From the NCBI RefSeq assembly GCF_022758145.1, contig NZ_JAJVDH010000005.1, positions 186,001-250,000 of the forward strand: 64,000 nt of DNA, given 5' to 3'. The notes beneath the pieces are model-generated. The model did no database searches, was not told the origin of the DNA, and was given only the letters and a program-made list of their open reading frames with translations. This DNA comes from Pontibacter vulgaris. Its GTDB lineage: Bacteria; Bacteroidota; Bacteroidia; Cytophagales; Hymenobacteraceae. This document shows positions 24,727 through 34,593 of the stretch, in pieces (the first letter of the stretch is position 1; the number at the start of each line of letters is the position of its first letter). A program made the position numbers and the translations under genes.

Positions 24727-27165
24727 GTGGCAAAAATAAGACACAACAATATCATTGATACGGTAGATTCTGTTCTTAGCGTTTCCAAAAAGAAGGGAAT
24801 TATTCATTTACATGCAGAAGATCAGGAGCTTAGTGGCCAGCATCTTACTTTAAACAGCAAAAAAGTTTTACACTTTGGCACCTGCGGCTACCTTGCTTTA
24901 GAGCATCATGCTGCAGTAAAACGTGGTGCAATAGATGCCATAGAGCGCTTTGGTACCCAATTCCCGATGTCGCGTACTTACATTTCTAACCCGCTTTACA
25001 GCGAGCTGGAAGGCCTGATTAAGCAGATGTATAATGTGCCGGCCGTTATCTCCAAGAATTGTACTTTAGCTCACCTGACAACTATACCAAGTATAATCCG
25101 CCAGTCTGACCTGATAATATTAGACCACCAGGTGCATGCCAGCGTGCAGGAGGCCGTTAAAAAACTGCTGAGCCAGGGCGTAACTGTCGAGATGATTCGC
25201 CATAATAACCTGGAAATGCTGGAAGACCGCATCAAGAAGCAAAGAAGCAAGTTTGATCGGATCTGGTATATGGCAGATAGTGTGTACTCTATGTATGGCG
25301 ATTTTGCTCCTATCAAGGATATGATTGCGCTGGCAGAAAAATATGAGCAGCTATACCTGTACGTGGATGATGCCCACGGCATGAGCTGGGCAGGCAAGCA
25401 CGGGACCGGCTATGCTATGAGCCAGATGCCTGATGGCCTTTACCGCAAAATGATACTGACAGCTAACCTGGGCAAGGCATTTGGGGCATGTGGTGGTTTG
25501 TCACTGTTCCCGAACGAGGAATGGTATAACAAGGTAAATAACTTTGGCGGTCCGCTTACATTTTCTGTGCAGATAGAGCCTGCAACATTGGGCGCAGCAA
25601 TCGCCTCTGCTAAAATACACCTCAGCAACGAGATCTATACTTACCAGGAAGAACTCCAAAAAAAGATCTCATACTTTAACAAGTTGTTGAAGCAAACCGA
25701 TTTACCTTTGGTGCACGAGTGCGAAAGCCCGATCTTTTACATCGGGACGGGCACCATGGATATGGGTAACCACCTGGTGCAGGCGCTGCTTAACGATGGC
25801 GTATACGTGAATCTGGCCACATTTCCGGCAGTGCCAGCCAAGAATATCGGCGTCAGAATTACTATCTCGCTGAGCAATTCTTATGAGGATATTGAAGAGC
25901 TCGTACGCAAACTCGATATTCATTTTAAAGAAGCCCTTATTGCCACAAACCAAACGCACGAAAACATCAGGAAAGCTTTTAAAATGCCCGCGTTAGAAAT
26001 GGTTATAGCTTCGACTAAAACTGTTGCCAGCACTGACCTGACTGTAAAGCGTTATACTTCTATTACTGAGCTAGATGCTGCTTACTGGAACAAATACCTG
26101 GGTAACCGTGGCATGTTCGATTGGAACGGCCTGAAGTTCCTGGAAGAATCTTTTAAAGATAATCCGGAGAAAGAAAGCAACTGGGGCTTCAGGTATTATA
26201 CAGTTCAGGATGCTGAAGGCAAACTGGTACTGATGACCTTTGCTATCGTAAGTCTTCTGAAAGAGGATATGTTCTCGCAGGCGTCTATTTCGAAAGCAAT
26301 TGAGAAAGAGCGTGAATCAAATCCTTATTATCTGACATCGACTGGTATTTTAATGGGCAGCCTGTTTACAGAAGGTAACCATTTATACTTAGACAGAGAA
26401 AGCCCATACTGGAAAGAGGCGCTGAAAGCACTGCTGGCTGAGCTCTACAAAGATCAGGAAACCGAAAATGCAAGCAGCATCATGATCCGTGACCTGGACG
26501 CCAACGACCCGGAATTGAATGAGTTTATGGTGGAGCAGGATTTCGTAAAGCTGGACCTGCCGGAGTCTTGTGTAGTTGAAAACCTGGACTGGATAACAGA
26601 AGATGAATACAGGCAAACGCTGACCAAGAAGGGCAGGGAAAACTTTGTGCAGAAGATAAAGCGATATGAGCATTACTATGATGTACAAGTAAAGAACCGC
26701 CTCTCAGCCGAAGAATTACAATATGCTGTTTCGTTGTTTAAGAATGTTAAAAGCAACAACTTTGCAATCAATAACTTCCTTTATCCCGATAAGCTCTTTA
26801 GCCTGCTAAACGAGAACAATGCCTGGGAATTTGTTGTGCTTTATTTAAAGGAGGAACACTCCCTGAACAGGAAGCCGGTATCGGTTGCCTTTTGCCACAA
26901 GAACGCCAGCAATGTGTACAACTTCATGTTAATAGGTATGGATTATGAGTACCTGCTGGAGTACAACGTATACAGGCAAACCCTTTACCAGGTAATTAAA
27001 AGAGGCCATGCCCTGGGCAGTAAAAAGATAAACTTCGGCATTTCTGCCACTATGGAGAAGAAAAAGGTAGGCGCCACACCATATCCTAAAGTTGGTTATT
27101 ACCAGGCAAAAGACAACTTCGCTATGGAAATGATGGGAGCTACCTTTGCAATTGAAAGAGAATAA
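24727..27165 (+). CDS. Fusion of AONS/serine-palmitoyltransferase-like PLP enzyme with GNAT-like acyltransferase
   Basis: An 812-residue cytosolic protein. Residues about 35-405 are an alpha-oxoamine synthase: HFGTCGYLALEHH, STxTYISNPLYSELE region, YVDDAHGMSWAG (Asp for the pyridine nitrogen), and the PLP lysine K250 in ANLGKAFGACGG. The family condenses an amino acid with an acyl-CoA, as in sphingolipid or biotin synthesis. Residues about 430-812 carry two GNAT/FemAB-like folds (NWGFRYYTVQDAEGKLVLM; SVAFCHKNASNVYNFMLIG). NCBI-type annotations name such proteins bifunctional aminotransferase/N-acetyltransferase. I infer synthesis of an acylated amino-ketone lipid. The histidine kinase gene starts 36 bases downstream, and a STAS-like gene is divergent, suggesting a regulated module. 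Confidence 0.85.
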   Translation: MAKIRHNNIIDTVDSVLSVSKKKGIIHLHAEDQELSGQHLTLNSKKVLHFGTCGYLALEHHAAVKRGAIDAIERFGTQFPMSRTYISNPLYSELEGLIKQMYNVPAVISKNCTLAHLTTIPSIIRQSDLIILDHQVHASVQEAVKKLLSQGVTVEMIRHNNLEMLEDRIKKQRSKFDRIWYMADSVYSMYGDFAPIKDMIALAEKYEQLYLYVDDAHGMSWAGKHGTGYAMSQMPDGLYRKMILTANLGKAFGACGGLSLFPNEEWYNKVNNFGGPLTFSVQIEPATLGAAIASAKIHLSNEIYTYQEELQKKISYFNKLLKQTDLPLVHECESPIFYIGTGTMDMGNHLVQALLNDGVYVNLATFPAVPAKNIGVRITISLSNSYEDIEELVRKLDIHFKEALIATNQTHENIRKAFKMPALEMVIASTKTVASTDLTVKRYTSITELDAAYWNKYLGNRGMFDWNGLKFLEESFKDNPEKESNWGFRYYTVQDAEGKLVLMTFAIVSLLKEDMFSQASISKAIEKERESNPYYLTSTGILMGSLFTEGNHLYLDRESPYWKEALKALLAELYKDQETENASSIMIRDLDANDPELNEFMVEQDFVKLDLPESCVVENLDWITEDEYRQTLTKKGRENFVQKIKRYEHYYDVQVKNRLSAEELQYAVSLFKNVKSNNFAINNFLYPDKLFSLLNENNAWEFVVLYLKEEHSLNRKPVSVAFCHKNASNVYNFMLIGMDYEYLLEYNVYRQTLYQVIKRGHALGSKKINFGISATMEKKKVGATPYPKVGYYQAKDNFAMEMMGATFAIERE

Positions 27166-27200
27166 TGGCGTTTGCCATTTAAGAGTATAAAGAGTACCAC

Positions 27201-28892
27201 GTGAAAGTTCTAAAAGACAGACTTGAAGATATAATTACACTGATCGCGGAAGTGGCCAATGGTAATTTCGATTACCAGTTGGAGGTCTCTGAAACCGGCG
27301 ATGAGTTAGATGCAGTAATAGAGGGTGTTAACATGCTGGGGCAGGAGCTGAAAAACTCCACTGTCTCGCGCGATTTTATGCAGAGCATTTACCAGGGTGT
27401 AGTGGATATGCTCCTGGTTCTGAATACTGATTTCACTGTGCGAAGCTCAAATGAGGCCTTCGAGGAGATAACCGGTTATAGAGAAGCCGATATTGTTGGC
27501 TTACATATTTCAGAACTTTTCCGGCTCACCAATAACCCTGATTTTGAGAAGGTGCTGGCTGATTTTGAGGAAAAAGGCAAATGCCTGAATGCAGAGTTAA
27601 TACTGGATGCAAACCAGAATGCTGCTATTTCTACTTCGTGCTCTTTCTCTTATCTCAAAAATAACCAACAGGAAAGAGATGGTATCCTGATTGTTGCCAA
27701 AGATATAACAGAGCAGAAACGAAAAGAGAAGGAATTGAAAGAAGCTAAGGAAAAAGCAGAAGCAGCCAACGAAGCAAAAAGCAGTTTCCTTTCCAGCATG
27801 AGCCACGAGATACGGACGCCCCTGAACGGGATCATGGGTTTTACAAATCTGTTGATGGATACTACCATGAACCAAACGCAGGCGCAGTATGTCAACCTGA
27901 TCAAAACATCCGGCTCTACGCTAACCAGGCTCCTGAACGATATACTTGACCTGCACCGCATAGAGCAGGACCGTATTGCCATAGAAGCTATCCCTTTCGA
28001 TTTGCGCGAATCTATAGCCTCGCACCTGGAACCTTATAAATACCTGGCAGATGGTAAAAATATTTCCTTTGCTTATACTTTTGATGCTGCTATACCCCGC
28101 GTAGTAATCAGCGACCCAACGCGTATAAATCAGGTACTTATAAACCTGGTAAGCAATGCCATTAAATTTACAGAAACAGGAAGTATAAAGGTACATGGCG
28201 AGCTCATAGCCATAAACGAAACTGATAAGTCTGCGGAATTGCGGTTTAGCATTACCGATACCGGAATCGGAATACCGAAAGAAAAGCAGGAAATTATCTT
28301 TGATTCTTTCACACAATCCGATCAGTCTACGTCGCGCAAGTATGGCGGATTTGGGCTGGGGCTGGCCATCTGTAAAAAGCTTGTAAACCTGATGCAGGGC
28401 GAAATAGGCATTTTAAGCCCGCTGCCGGGGCAGCAGAACGGAGCCACTTTCTGGTTTACAACCAAGCTACATTTCCTCGATAACGAGGCGGTGGAGCCGG
28501 ATGTTGATGATTTTGATATCAATTTCCAGCTGCATGATGATGTACAGGTACTGGTTGTAGATGATAATGCCATTAATGTGCTGCTGATGCAGGATGTACT
28601 TGAAAACTACGGGGCAAAGGTAACAACGGCACATAATGGAGAAGAGGCAATTAAATTAGCGCTGGCCCAGCCATTCGATATTATTTTTATGGATATTCAG
28701 ATGCCCGAAATGGATGGTCTGGAAGCGGCAAGCAGGCTCAGGAGAGCAAACTTTGTAAGTCCGATTATTGCCTTCTCAGCCAATGCTTATAAAGATGATA
28801 TCGCAAAAAGTATAAAAGCAGGCATGGATGACCATTTGTGCAAGCCTTTTACAAACAAAGACCTGGTAGCGTTACTTAAAAAATGGTTGTAG
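27201..28892 (+). CDS. Hybrid histidine kinase without membrane segment (HAMP-like, PAS, HisKA, HATPase, REC)
   Basis: A 563-residue cytosolic hybrid kinase with GTG start. Residues 1-55 resemble a HAMP segment ([15 protein letters not shown].. [15 protein letters not shown]), 60-170 a PAS domain ([18 protein letters not shown]), then a coiled-coil lysine-rich linker. The phospho-acceptor is H202 ([12 protein letters not shown]). The ATPase shows [26 protein letters not shown] and FGLGLAI; the receiver domain phospho-acceptor is D498 ([13 protein letters not shown]), with KPF at the end. No transmembrane helix is seen, so it senses a cytosolic cue, perhaps linked to the upstream lipid-type enzyme. 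A bidirectional terminator follows. Confidence 0.92.
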   Translation: MKVLKDRLEDIITLIAEVANGNFDYQLEVSETGDELDAVIEGVNMLGQELKNSTVSRDFMQSIYQGVVDMLLVLNTDFTVRSSNEAFEEITGYREADIVGLHISELFRLTNNPDFEKVLADFEEKGKCLNAELILDANQNAAISTSCSFSYLKNNQQERDGILIVAKDITEQKRKEKELKEAKEKAEAANEAKSSFLSSMSHEIRTPLNGIMGFTNLLMDTTMNQTQAQYVNLIKTSGSTLTRLLNDILDLHRIEQDRIAIEAIPFDLRESIASHLEPYKYLADGKNISFAYTFDAAIPRVVISDPTRINQVLINLVSNAIKFTETGSIKVHGELIAINETDKSAELRFSITDTGIGIPKEKQEIIFDSFTQSDQSTSRKYGGFGLGLAICKKLVNLMQGEIGILSPLPGQQNGATFWFTTKLHFLDNEAVEPDVDDFDINFQLHDDVQVLVVDDNAINVLLMQDVLENYGAKVTTAHNGEEAIKLALAQPFDIIFMDIQMPEMDGLEAASRLRRANFVSPIIAFSANAYKDDIAKSIKAGMDDHLCKPFTNKDLVALLKKWL

Positions 28893-28991
28893 CTGGCGTG
28901 TTCTCAGTTGCCCATAGCGGCTAAAGTAATAAGTTTTCTTGAGCGGCAAAGTATAAAATAAGTGCCGGGTTGTTAATCAGGGCAAGTAAAA

Positions 28992-29033
28992 AAAAACCGT
29001 ATCCGGCCCAGGCCGGATACGGTTTTTTTATAT
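28992..29033. terminator. Bidirectional terminator between kinase and CsbD genes
   Basis: A strong stem AAACCGTATCCGGCC/GGCCGGATACGGTTT has A and T runs on both sides, placed between two convergent genes. Confidence 0.9.
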
Positions 29034-29046
29034 GGTTTAAATTGAT

Positions 29047-29238
29047 CTATAAGGAATCAATCCATTGTTTTAGTTCATGTTTGGCTTTGCCGGTTTTCTG
29101 CTGAAGCTTGCCCAGCCACTCGTCCTGCTTACCTTCATCGTAAGTAAGGTCATCATCGGTCATGTCGCCGTACTGTTGCTTTATTTTTCCTTTGAGCTCG
29201 TTCCAGTTACCTCTTGCTCTATATTCTGCTTCGTTCAT
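29047..29238 (-). CDS. CsbD family stress protein
   Basis: A 63-residue protein with the CsbD pattern: NWNELKGKIKQQYGDMTDDD, EGKQDEWLGKLQQKTGK and a helical, highly charged makeup. CsbD proteins are general-stress proteins of unknown mechanism in many bacteria. The minus-strand leader (29239-29280) carries one heptamer copy. Confidence 0.9.
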   Translation of the reverse strand: MNEAEYRARGNWNELKGKIKQQYGDMTDDDLTYDEGKQDEWLGKLQQKTGKAKHELKQWIDSL

Positions 29239-29316
29239 AGCTTTTATATTAAATTTATACTTGATCTATAAAAGTATTTACGGGTACGGGGCTGTATCGT
29301 TTGCAAGCAGCATAAA

Positions 29317-29352
29317 AACGAAAGCCTCTTCATTTTGAAGAGGCTTTCTGAC
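29317..29352 (-). terminator. Terminator of the TonB-dependent receptor gene
   Basis: The stem GAAAGCCTCTTC/GAAGAGGCTTTC has a short TTTT loop. It lies 25 bases downstream of the receptor stop codon (minus strand). The flanking sequence on the other side is A-rich (ACATAAAAACG), consistent with a T-run on the transcript. Confidence 0.8.
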
Positions 29353-29375
29353 AGGTAGGTAGTAGTAGTTGTATC

Positions 29376-31886
29376 TTAGCCAACGCCGTTGCCGTCGCCT
29401 TGCTTGGTATCGTCGTTGCGGATTGATTTTTTACGCTTAGGCGGTTTCTGCTGATCCAGCTTGCCGAAGTTATAGTTGAAAGTTACACGCAGGCCGCGGT
29501 TATAGTTATTAATGCGGATATGCTGCTCGTATGCTCTTGGGTTTGTAGGAGTTTTAGGCGCTACCACATCGTTTTTCATGCGCATATTCTCACGGAACGG
29601 GTTGTCCAGACCGATGCTGATGCCACCTTTCTTATCAAATAGATCCTTTTTAATAGCCAGGTTGTGGTAAGAGAAGGAGTTAAACTTACCCAGCAACTGT
29701 ACGCGGCGTGAGTTGAAACCACCATTAAATTGTGCAGAGAAGCCCTTGCCAAAAGTATAAGACGAGTTAGTGTTGATGTTATACATCCAGCCGCTGTTGC
29801 TGTTATAAGCACTGTTCAGGTCTACAAAGTATACGTTTGCGCTACCACCAACAGTCCAGGCATTGGTCGGCTTGGTATTTCCGAAAAGGCTCATGCCGTA
29901 AGTTTTGTTTCGGGCAATGTTCTGGAACGATAAGGTAGTTACATCTTTGCCGTCTATGTTTTCTATATAAGCGATTGGCTCAATGGCGTTATCTGTCTGG
30001 CGCATGTAAAGCGTAGCGTTGATAGAGGTTGTTTTAAAGAACGTGCTGTAACCTAACTCATACAGGTTTGTGAGCTCGGCATCCAGGTTCGGGTTACCTT
30101 GCACATATGTATTGGACGTTTGCTCCTGGCGGTACGGGTTCAGGAAAAACAACGATGGGCGCTGGATACGCTGGGTAAAGTTTGCCTTAAAAGTATGCTT
30201 GTTCTTCAGGTTGTAAGATAAAGCCAGGCTTGGGATAAAGTTATCGTAGCTGGTTGTGTAATCAGTGTCTTCGCCTTGCAGGTCGGCGTTGATATCTGTA
30301 TACTCATAGCGGCCGCCAAACTTCACGTTCAGCATTTTCTTTAAGGTAAAGCCGTAGGTCAGGTAAGTGGCGTAAACGTCCTGCTCATAAAAGAAAGCGT
30401 TTGTTTCCACATCCGTAGACGGCAGGTTTTTATACTTCGCGTCGCTGTCTACATCGCGCAGAATGTTCTTTGCCCCGATCTCCAGTGTTGTTTTGTTATC
30501 GAAAGGGTGTGTATAATCTACCTGGAAGGTTAGCTCTTTGTTGCTGCCGTCGTTTGTATTACGCTTCAGCAGGTAAGGAGCTTCTCCGTCGTTATAATAA
30601 TCCTGGTTAATCTCGTTATCGGTGTTGGTTACAGAGTATAAAGAAAGCAGTGCTAACTCCTGGCCTTGTTTTTTAAAGTAGTGTGTAAAATCAAGGTTAT
30701 AGTCTGTACCGATGCGCAGGTTATAATTTCTGATCTTGTTATTGAAGTCGTAAACTTCTTCTCCACCTACTGTAGAAGAGGCTTCCTGATCGTTGCGCAT
30801 GCGGAAGGTACCACCGTTTGTGCGTATACCACCGGATAAACTGTTTTTAGGCGTAATATCATATTCAAACCCAAGCTGACCATTCATAAAGCGGCCGTTT
30901 ATGCGGGTATCGCCACTCTGGAAACTGTAAGAGTCATCGTCAGTAGTAGTAAGGTCGCCGGGAGCAAGCATGGTGTTGGTCATGTTACCTTTGTTATAGA
31001 ACATGTGGCCACCAAAATTACTGTTGATGCCCAGTTTGCCACGGCGCACGTTCAGGCTGGCGTTACCATTGCTGGAGCGTGTACCGCCAGTAAGCGAAAC
31101 TGAACCGGTAACACCCTGTAGGCCTCCATCGCGCTTGGTAATAATGTTGATAATACCGGCTGTACCTTCAGCATCATACTTCGCAGATGGGCTGGTAATT
31201 ACTTCCACAGATTTGATCTGGTCGGCTGGGATCTGCTTCAGGGCGTCGGCTATACTTCCGGCCATAATAGCAGAAGGCTTGTTGTTGATAAGCACGCGCA
31301 CATTAGAGCTACCGCGCAGTTGCACGTTGCCATCCGTATCCAGCGACAGCGAAGGTACTTTCTGTAATACATCTGCAGCGTTTCCTCCGGCGTTAGTAAT
31401 GTCTTTCTCAGCGTTGTAAACAGTGCGGTCTATTTTCTCCTCCACCAGCGGTTTTTCGCCGGTTACAACTACTTCGGTAAGTTTTTTGGCATCAGAAGCA
31501 ATACTGATAGCGCCAACATTCACTTCATCATTATCAGATGAGATAGTAACGTCTTCTACCATTTTTTGCTGATAGCCCAGGAAGCTTACCTGCAGTTTAT
31601 ACTTACCGGCAGCTACTTTGGCAATCGAGAAACGCCCTTTCTCATCGGCCATAGTGCCATCTATCGGTTTGCCTGCTGCGTTTACAAGCGCAATGGTGGC
31701 AAACTCTACCGGCTTTTTGGTGTCGGCATCGAGCACGGTGCCGCTGATTCTGGCGTTGCCCTTAGGCGCTGTGGTGCCAGGCATGCCGGCCTGTTGTTGT
31801 GGGCGCGCCTGCTGCGCACCGGGTGCCTGGGCAAACACTGCAGTAGTGCTTAAGCCAAGCAGGATCACTAGTAATTTTTTCTTCAT
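29376..31886 (-). CDS. TonB-dependent receptor with carboxypeptidase-like N-domain
   Basis: A 836-residue outer-membrane protein: signal peptide (MKKKLLVILLGLSTTAVFAQ), Gln/Pro-rich linker, CarboxypepD-regulatory-like domain (ARISGTVLDADTKKPVEFAT), then a plug (VVTGEKPLVEEKIDRTVY, VLQKVPSLSLDTDGNVQLRG, SVEVITSPSAKYDAEGTAGI) and a beta-barrel of the outer-membrane beta-barrel family kind. It ends with a charged C-terminus (RKKSIRNDDTKQ). The substrate is unknown; no SusD partner is adjacent. The ATG at 31886 is chosen over a longer frame that starts at 32141 because a signal peptide follows it directly. Confidence 0.92.
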   Translation of the reverse strand: MKKKLLVILLGLSTTAVFAQAPGAQQARPQQQAGMPGTTAPKGNARISGTVLDADTKKPVEFATIALVNAAGKPIDGTMADEKGRFSIAKVAAGKYKLQVSFLGYQQKMVEDVTISSDNDEVNVGAISIASDAKKLTEVVVTGEKPLVEEKIDRTVYNAEKDITNAGGNAADVLQKVPSLSLDTDGNVQLRGSSNVRVLINNKPSAIMAGSIADALKQIPADQIKSVEVITSPSAKYDAEGTAGIINIITKRDGGLQGVTGSVSLTGGTRSSNGNASLNVRRGKLGINSNFGGHMFYNKGNMTNTMLAPGDLTTTDDDSYSFQSGDTRINGRFMNGQLGFEYDITPKNSLSGGIRTNGGTFRMRNDQEASSTVGGEEVYDFNNKIRNYNLRIGTDYNLDFTHYFKKQGQELALLSLYSVTNTDNEINQDYYNDGEAPYLLKRNTNDGSNKELTFQVDYTHPFDNKTTLEIGAKNILRDVDSDAKYKNLPSTDVETNAFFYEQDVYATYLTYGFTLKKMLNVKFGGRYEYTDINADLQGEDTDYTTSYDNFIPSLALSYNLKNKHTFKANFTQRIQRPSLFFLNPYRQEQTSNTYVQGNPNLDAELTNLYELGYSTFFKTTSINATLYMRQTDNAIEPIAYIENIDGKDVTTLSFQNIARNKTYGMSLFGNTKPTNAWTVGGSANVYFVDLNSAYNSNSGWMYNINTNSSYTFGKGFSAQFNGGFNSRRVQLLGKFNSFSYHNLAIKKDLFDKKGGISIGLDNPFRENMRMKNDVVAPKTPTNPRAYEQHIRINNYNRGLRVTFNYNFGKLDQQKPPKRKKSIRNDDTKQGDGNGVG

Positions 31887-32338
31887 AGTTTTGGTAGCAT
31901 AGTTTATCGGGTATTCCGATCGTATTTTATTAGTCATTTTATTAAAGCTTTGGCAAATCTTTATGCTTGAGTATACAAAGTAAAGTCGCATTTTCGAGCT
32001 AATAAAACAGATTATACCAAAACATAGCATTTCTATATGAATAGGCCGATGAAACCGATGAGCAGTTGGTAGGTGTATTAAGGGGATTGATCGGAAACTT
32101 TGCGATAGCAGCCCGCAGAAGTATAAATTAAGTAGCTGCATTAAGTTTAGGCTTACCTGTCAGCTCTGTTTAGCTCTCGTTTCAGGAGGCGTTTAAACCG
32201 GAATTTGGAAGCGGGGGTTCAGTATGAATGAAAATTTAGAATATAAAAAAATCAGGTTGGGGGATTTCGTGTTTTATACTTGCCGGATATGATTTTGCAC
32301 TGTGATTTATACTTTATACTTTCGCAAAAAAGACGGAT
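31887..32338. other. Divergent promoter region between receptor and OsmC genes
   Basis: A 450-base, AT-rich spacer with no gene. It holds four heptamers, two in tandem next to the OsmC start (32308-32322, TTTATACTTTATACTTTCG). A possible -7 box overlaps that tandem (TACTTTCG, one mismatch from TAnnTTTG). Confidence 0.5.
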
Positions 32339-32752
32339 ATGGAGGTTAACTTAACACGCTTAAACCAGGATTTTCATTTTGCAGCAACCGGAGCATCAGG
32401 AGTTGCTGTGCACATGGATGCCAACCCCGAAATTGGCGGACACAACCAGGGTGCCCGCCCTATGGAGATGCTGCTGATGGGCCTTGGGGGCTGCAGTGCC
32501 ATAGATGTTATACTTATACTTAAAAAGCAGCGCCAGGAAATCGGCTCATTCGACATAAAAGTTACAGCCGACCGTGAGAAAGTAGAAGAGCACACTGAGT
32601 TCCGTAACATTAATGTGCATTTTATACTTGGTGGCAACCTGAACGAAGAAAAAGTGCGCAGAGCCATTGAGCTATCGCTGGAGAAATACTGTTCCGTAGC
32701 AATGGCACTTTACAAGACCTCCACAATTACCTATACTTTAGAGTTGGTTTAG
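32339..32752 (+). CDS. OsmC family peroxiredoxin-like protein
   Basis: A 137-residue OsmC/Ohr-fold protein. Conserved elements are GARPMEMLLMGLGGCSAIDV with the first active cysteine (C60 region), KVTADREKVEEH, and SLEKYCSVAMAL with the second cysteine. OsmC proteins reduce organic hydroperoxides. It ends one base before the stop of the convergent gene at 32754, leaving no room for a separate terminator. Confidence 0.93.
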   Translation: MEVNLTRLNQDFHFAATGASGVAVHMDANPEIGGHNQGARPMEMLLMGLGGCSAIDVILILKKQRQEIGSFDIKVTADREKVEEHTEFRNINVHFILGGNLNEEKVRRAIELSLEKYCSVAMALYKTSTITYTLELV

Positions 32753-32753
32753 G

Positions 32754-33473
32754 TCAGGTACTCAGGCTGGCTACATACTTAACCAACGAGCGTTTGGCTA
32801 TGGGTAGCAGCGAGTTTTCGAGCGGTACCGGCACCCTGGAAACAATTGCAAACGTTGCAGGATTAGGTAACTCACTCCGTTCTCGCACCAACTGTATTTT
32901 CAGGCTTTCGTGGGTATGGGCTAACCCGCGGCGCACAGTTTGCAGGTGTATAGTGCTGATGCCCCTGTACTTGTCGTAGGTGTTTTCGAAAATGGTGATC
33001 TGGTACACATAAACCTGTACCTCTTTACCCGGGAAAGCCTCCAGGAATAGATACCCTTCGTTATGATACATGGGCGTAATACCCACGGGGCTTATCTCTA
33101 GATGGCGCTCCACAAAATCATACAACTCTTTTCCCGATTCTACTGCTTCACCAAATAAGGGAGCAGCATACTGTATGATCTCCTCTATCTGCTGCATGGT
33201 TTCATCGTCTTCCACAATTTTCTGGTACACCAGCTCCAGCTTTTCAAAATCTGCGCGGCTGATGCGTTGCGGAAAAGACTCGTAAACCAATTGCTTATGC
33301 TCTTTTACCTGCAACAGATTGCGGTAATGCATAATAAGGTCGGAAAATACGGGGTATAGGCGCTGGTGTCCAAATTCAGTTCTGGCAGACTTCAGGTAAG
33401 CCAGCAGCATATATTTCTTATACTCAAAATCAATAAGCCCTTCGGTAAGCCAGTTGATGGGTAGGGTGTTCAT
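32754..33473 (-). CDS. Conserved hypothetical protein, unknown fold
   Basis: A 239-residue soluble protein beginning MNTLPINWLTEGLIDFEYKK. It contains helical segments (SDLIMHYRNLLQVKEHKQLV, EDDETMQQIEEIIQ), then a beta-rich part with YHNEGYLFLEAFPGKEVQVY and a terminal RTRVPVPLENS-like string (RVPVPLENSLLPIAKRSLVK). I recognise no family or function. ATG at 33473 is preferred to a TTG at 33482. It shares a one-base gap with the OsmC gene. Confidence 0.7.
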   Translation of the reverse strand: MNTLPINWLTEGLIDFEYKKYMLLAYLKSARTEFGHQRLYPVFSDLIMHYRNLLQVKEHKQLVYESFPQRISRADFEKLELVYQKIVEDDETMQQIEEIIQYAAPLFGEAVESGKELYDFVERHLEISPVGITPMYHNEGYLFLEAFPGKEVQVYVYQITIFENTYDKYRGISTIHLQTVRRGLAHTHESLKIQLVRERSELPNPATFAIVSRVPVPLENSLLPIAKRSLVKYVASLST

Positions 33474-33606
33474 AGCCTTCAACTTTTAAGGTTTATACTT
33501 GCTGTATTTAACGCAGGAAATGGGGGAGAAGGTTAGAAGGATAGGAGTTAAGCGTTAGAATACTGCTGCCTTGGAAGCGTCTTTCCTACTTATGACTGCC
33601 CAAAAA

Positions 33607-33649
33607 AAGAAAAGCCTTCCTGCTATACTTGCAGGAAGGCTTTTTTACT
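33607..33649 (-). terminator. Terminator of the S1/P1 nuclease gene
   Basis: The stem AAAGCCTTCCTGC/GCAGGAAGGCTTT has the heptamer TATACTT in its loop and a T-run on the plus side and A-run on the other. It lies 16 bases from the nuclease stop codon. Confidence 0.85.
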
Positions 33650-33664
33650 TATAGGATTTTATAC

Positions 33665-34459
33665 TTACCCGTAGATCTCGTTCAGCAGGCCGGCCAGGTG
33701 AATACCACCTTTCAGCAGTTGCTGGTTCAGAGTATCCAGGTGGTCGTAGTTGTAACGGTAACCTAGTTTCTCTTCCGGCTTTAGTTCGCTGTATAGTTTG
33801 TTGCTGATCAGGTACGACTCGTACAGCCACTGGCTGATCGGCTGTTTTTGCCACTCTTTGCGCTGTGCTTTGGTAGTGTGGTTAAGGGCAGTGCTGTACT
33901 CTGTGTAGCTTAGGTCCTGAGATTCGATCAGGTCGCTGTCCCACAGGCGGTGCAGGTTGGTAGGCTCTCCAAACCAGAACAGTTTTACACGGTTACCACC
34001 TAGGTCTTCCGGGCGGCCTGTATGCATTGGCTGATGAATATCACCTACCATGTGTATTACCAGGCGCAGGTACATCTGTGCTTTATCTTTCGGCAGATCT
34101 TTTTTCTTCAGCTCCGATACCAGCATGTTCAGTTTCGTGTGCACGTTGGTAGCAGTGTCCTGCATCAGGCTTTTCGTGAACTCATCCTGGTTCAATCCTT
34201 CCTTAAAGTTGATGTAGTGCCACGTATCCAGGTATTTGTAGCTTGGTTCAGATTTAATAAAATCGGCCCAGTTGCTGGCCATTGCCAGAGATTCTGTGCC
34301 CAAAACTTTCTTTATCTGTTTTTTTGCTTTGCAGCTCAGGTTACGTTCTGCAATTTCGCCTACTACGCGGTGTCCCAGCATACCCCAGGCCATAGACTGA
34401 AGCGGCAGGTACAGGAACAAGCCCACCAGCAATAATTTTTTAAGCGCGTTAAATGCCAT
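33665..34459 (-). CDS. Secreted S1/P1-family zinc nuclease
   Basis: A 264-residue protein with a signal peptide cleaved after residue 24 (LPLQSMA), exposing W25 as the zinc-binding N-terminal residue (WGMLGHRVVGEIAE). Other ligands lie in YLDTWHYIN, HMVGDIHQPMHTG and NLHRLWDSDLIE. The length is close to the family norm of about 265-290. It probably cuts single-stranded DNA and RNA in the periplasm or outside the cell. A longer frame reaches 34654, but the ATG at 34459 gives the signal peptide. Confidence 0.93.
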   Translation of the reverse strand: MAFNALKKLLLVGLFLYLPLQSMAWGMLGHRVVGEIAERNLSCKAKKQIKKVLGTESLAMASNWADFIKSEPSYKYLDTWHYINFKEGLNQDEFTKSLMQDTATNVHTKLNMLVSELKKKDLPKDKAQMYLRLVIHMVGDIHQPMHTGRPEDLGGNRVKLFWFGEPTNLHRLWDSDLIESQDLSYTEYSTALNHTTKAQRKEWQKQPISQWLYESYLISNKLYSELKPEEKLGYRYNYDHLDTLNQQLLKGGIHLAGLLNEIYG

Positions 34460-34593
34460 TGATGTAAAACTATAGGTTAGAGTAATTCGGCAGCAAAGGT
34501 CTGAAAAATCTGCAGAATCACGACACCTCTTGTTAAGAATTGTTCGGCTGTAGTATAGGCGCTTTTTTAAACTGGCTGTAGGTATGCTTTTTT

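Noticed and set aside
31887-32141. N-terminal extension of the TonB-dependent receptor
   Set aside because: A signal peptide starts at the ATG at 31886; the extension has no homology character.
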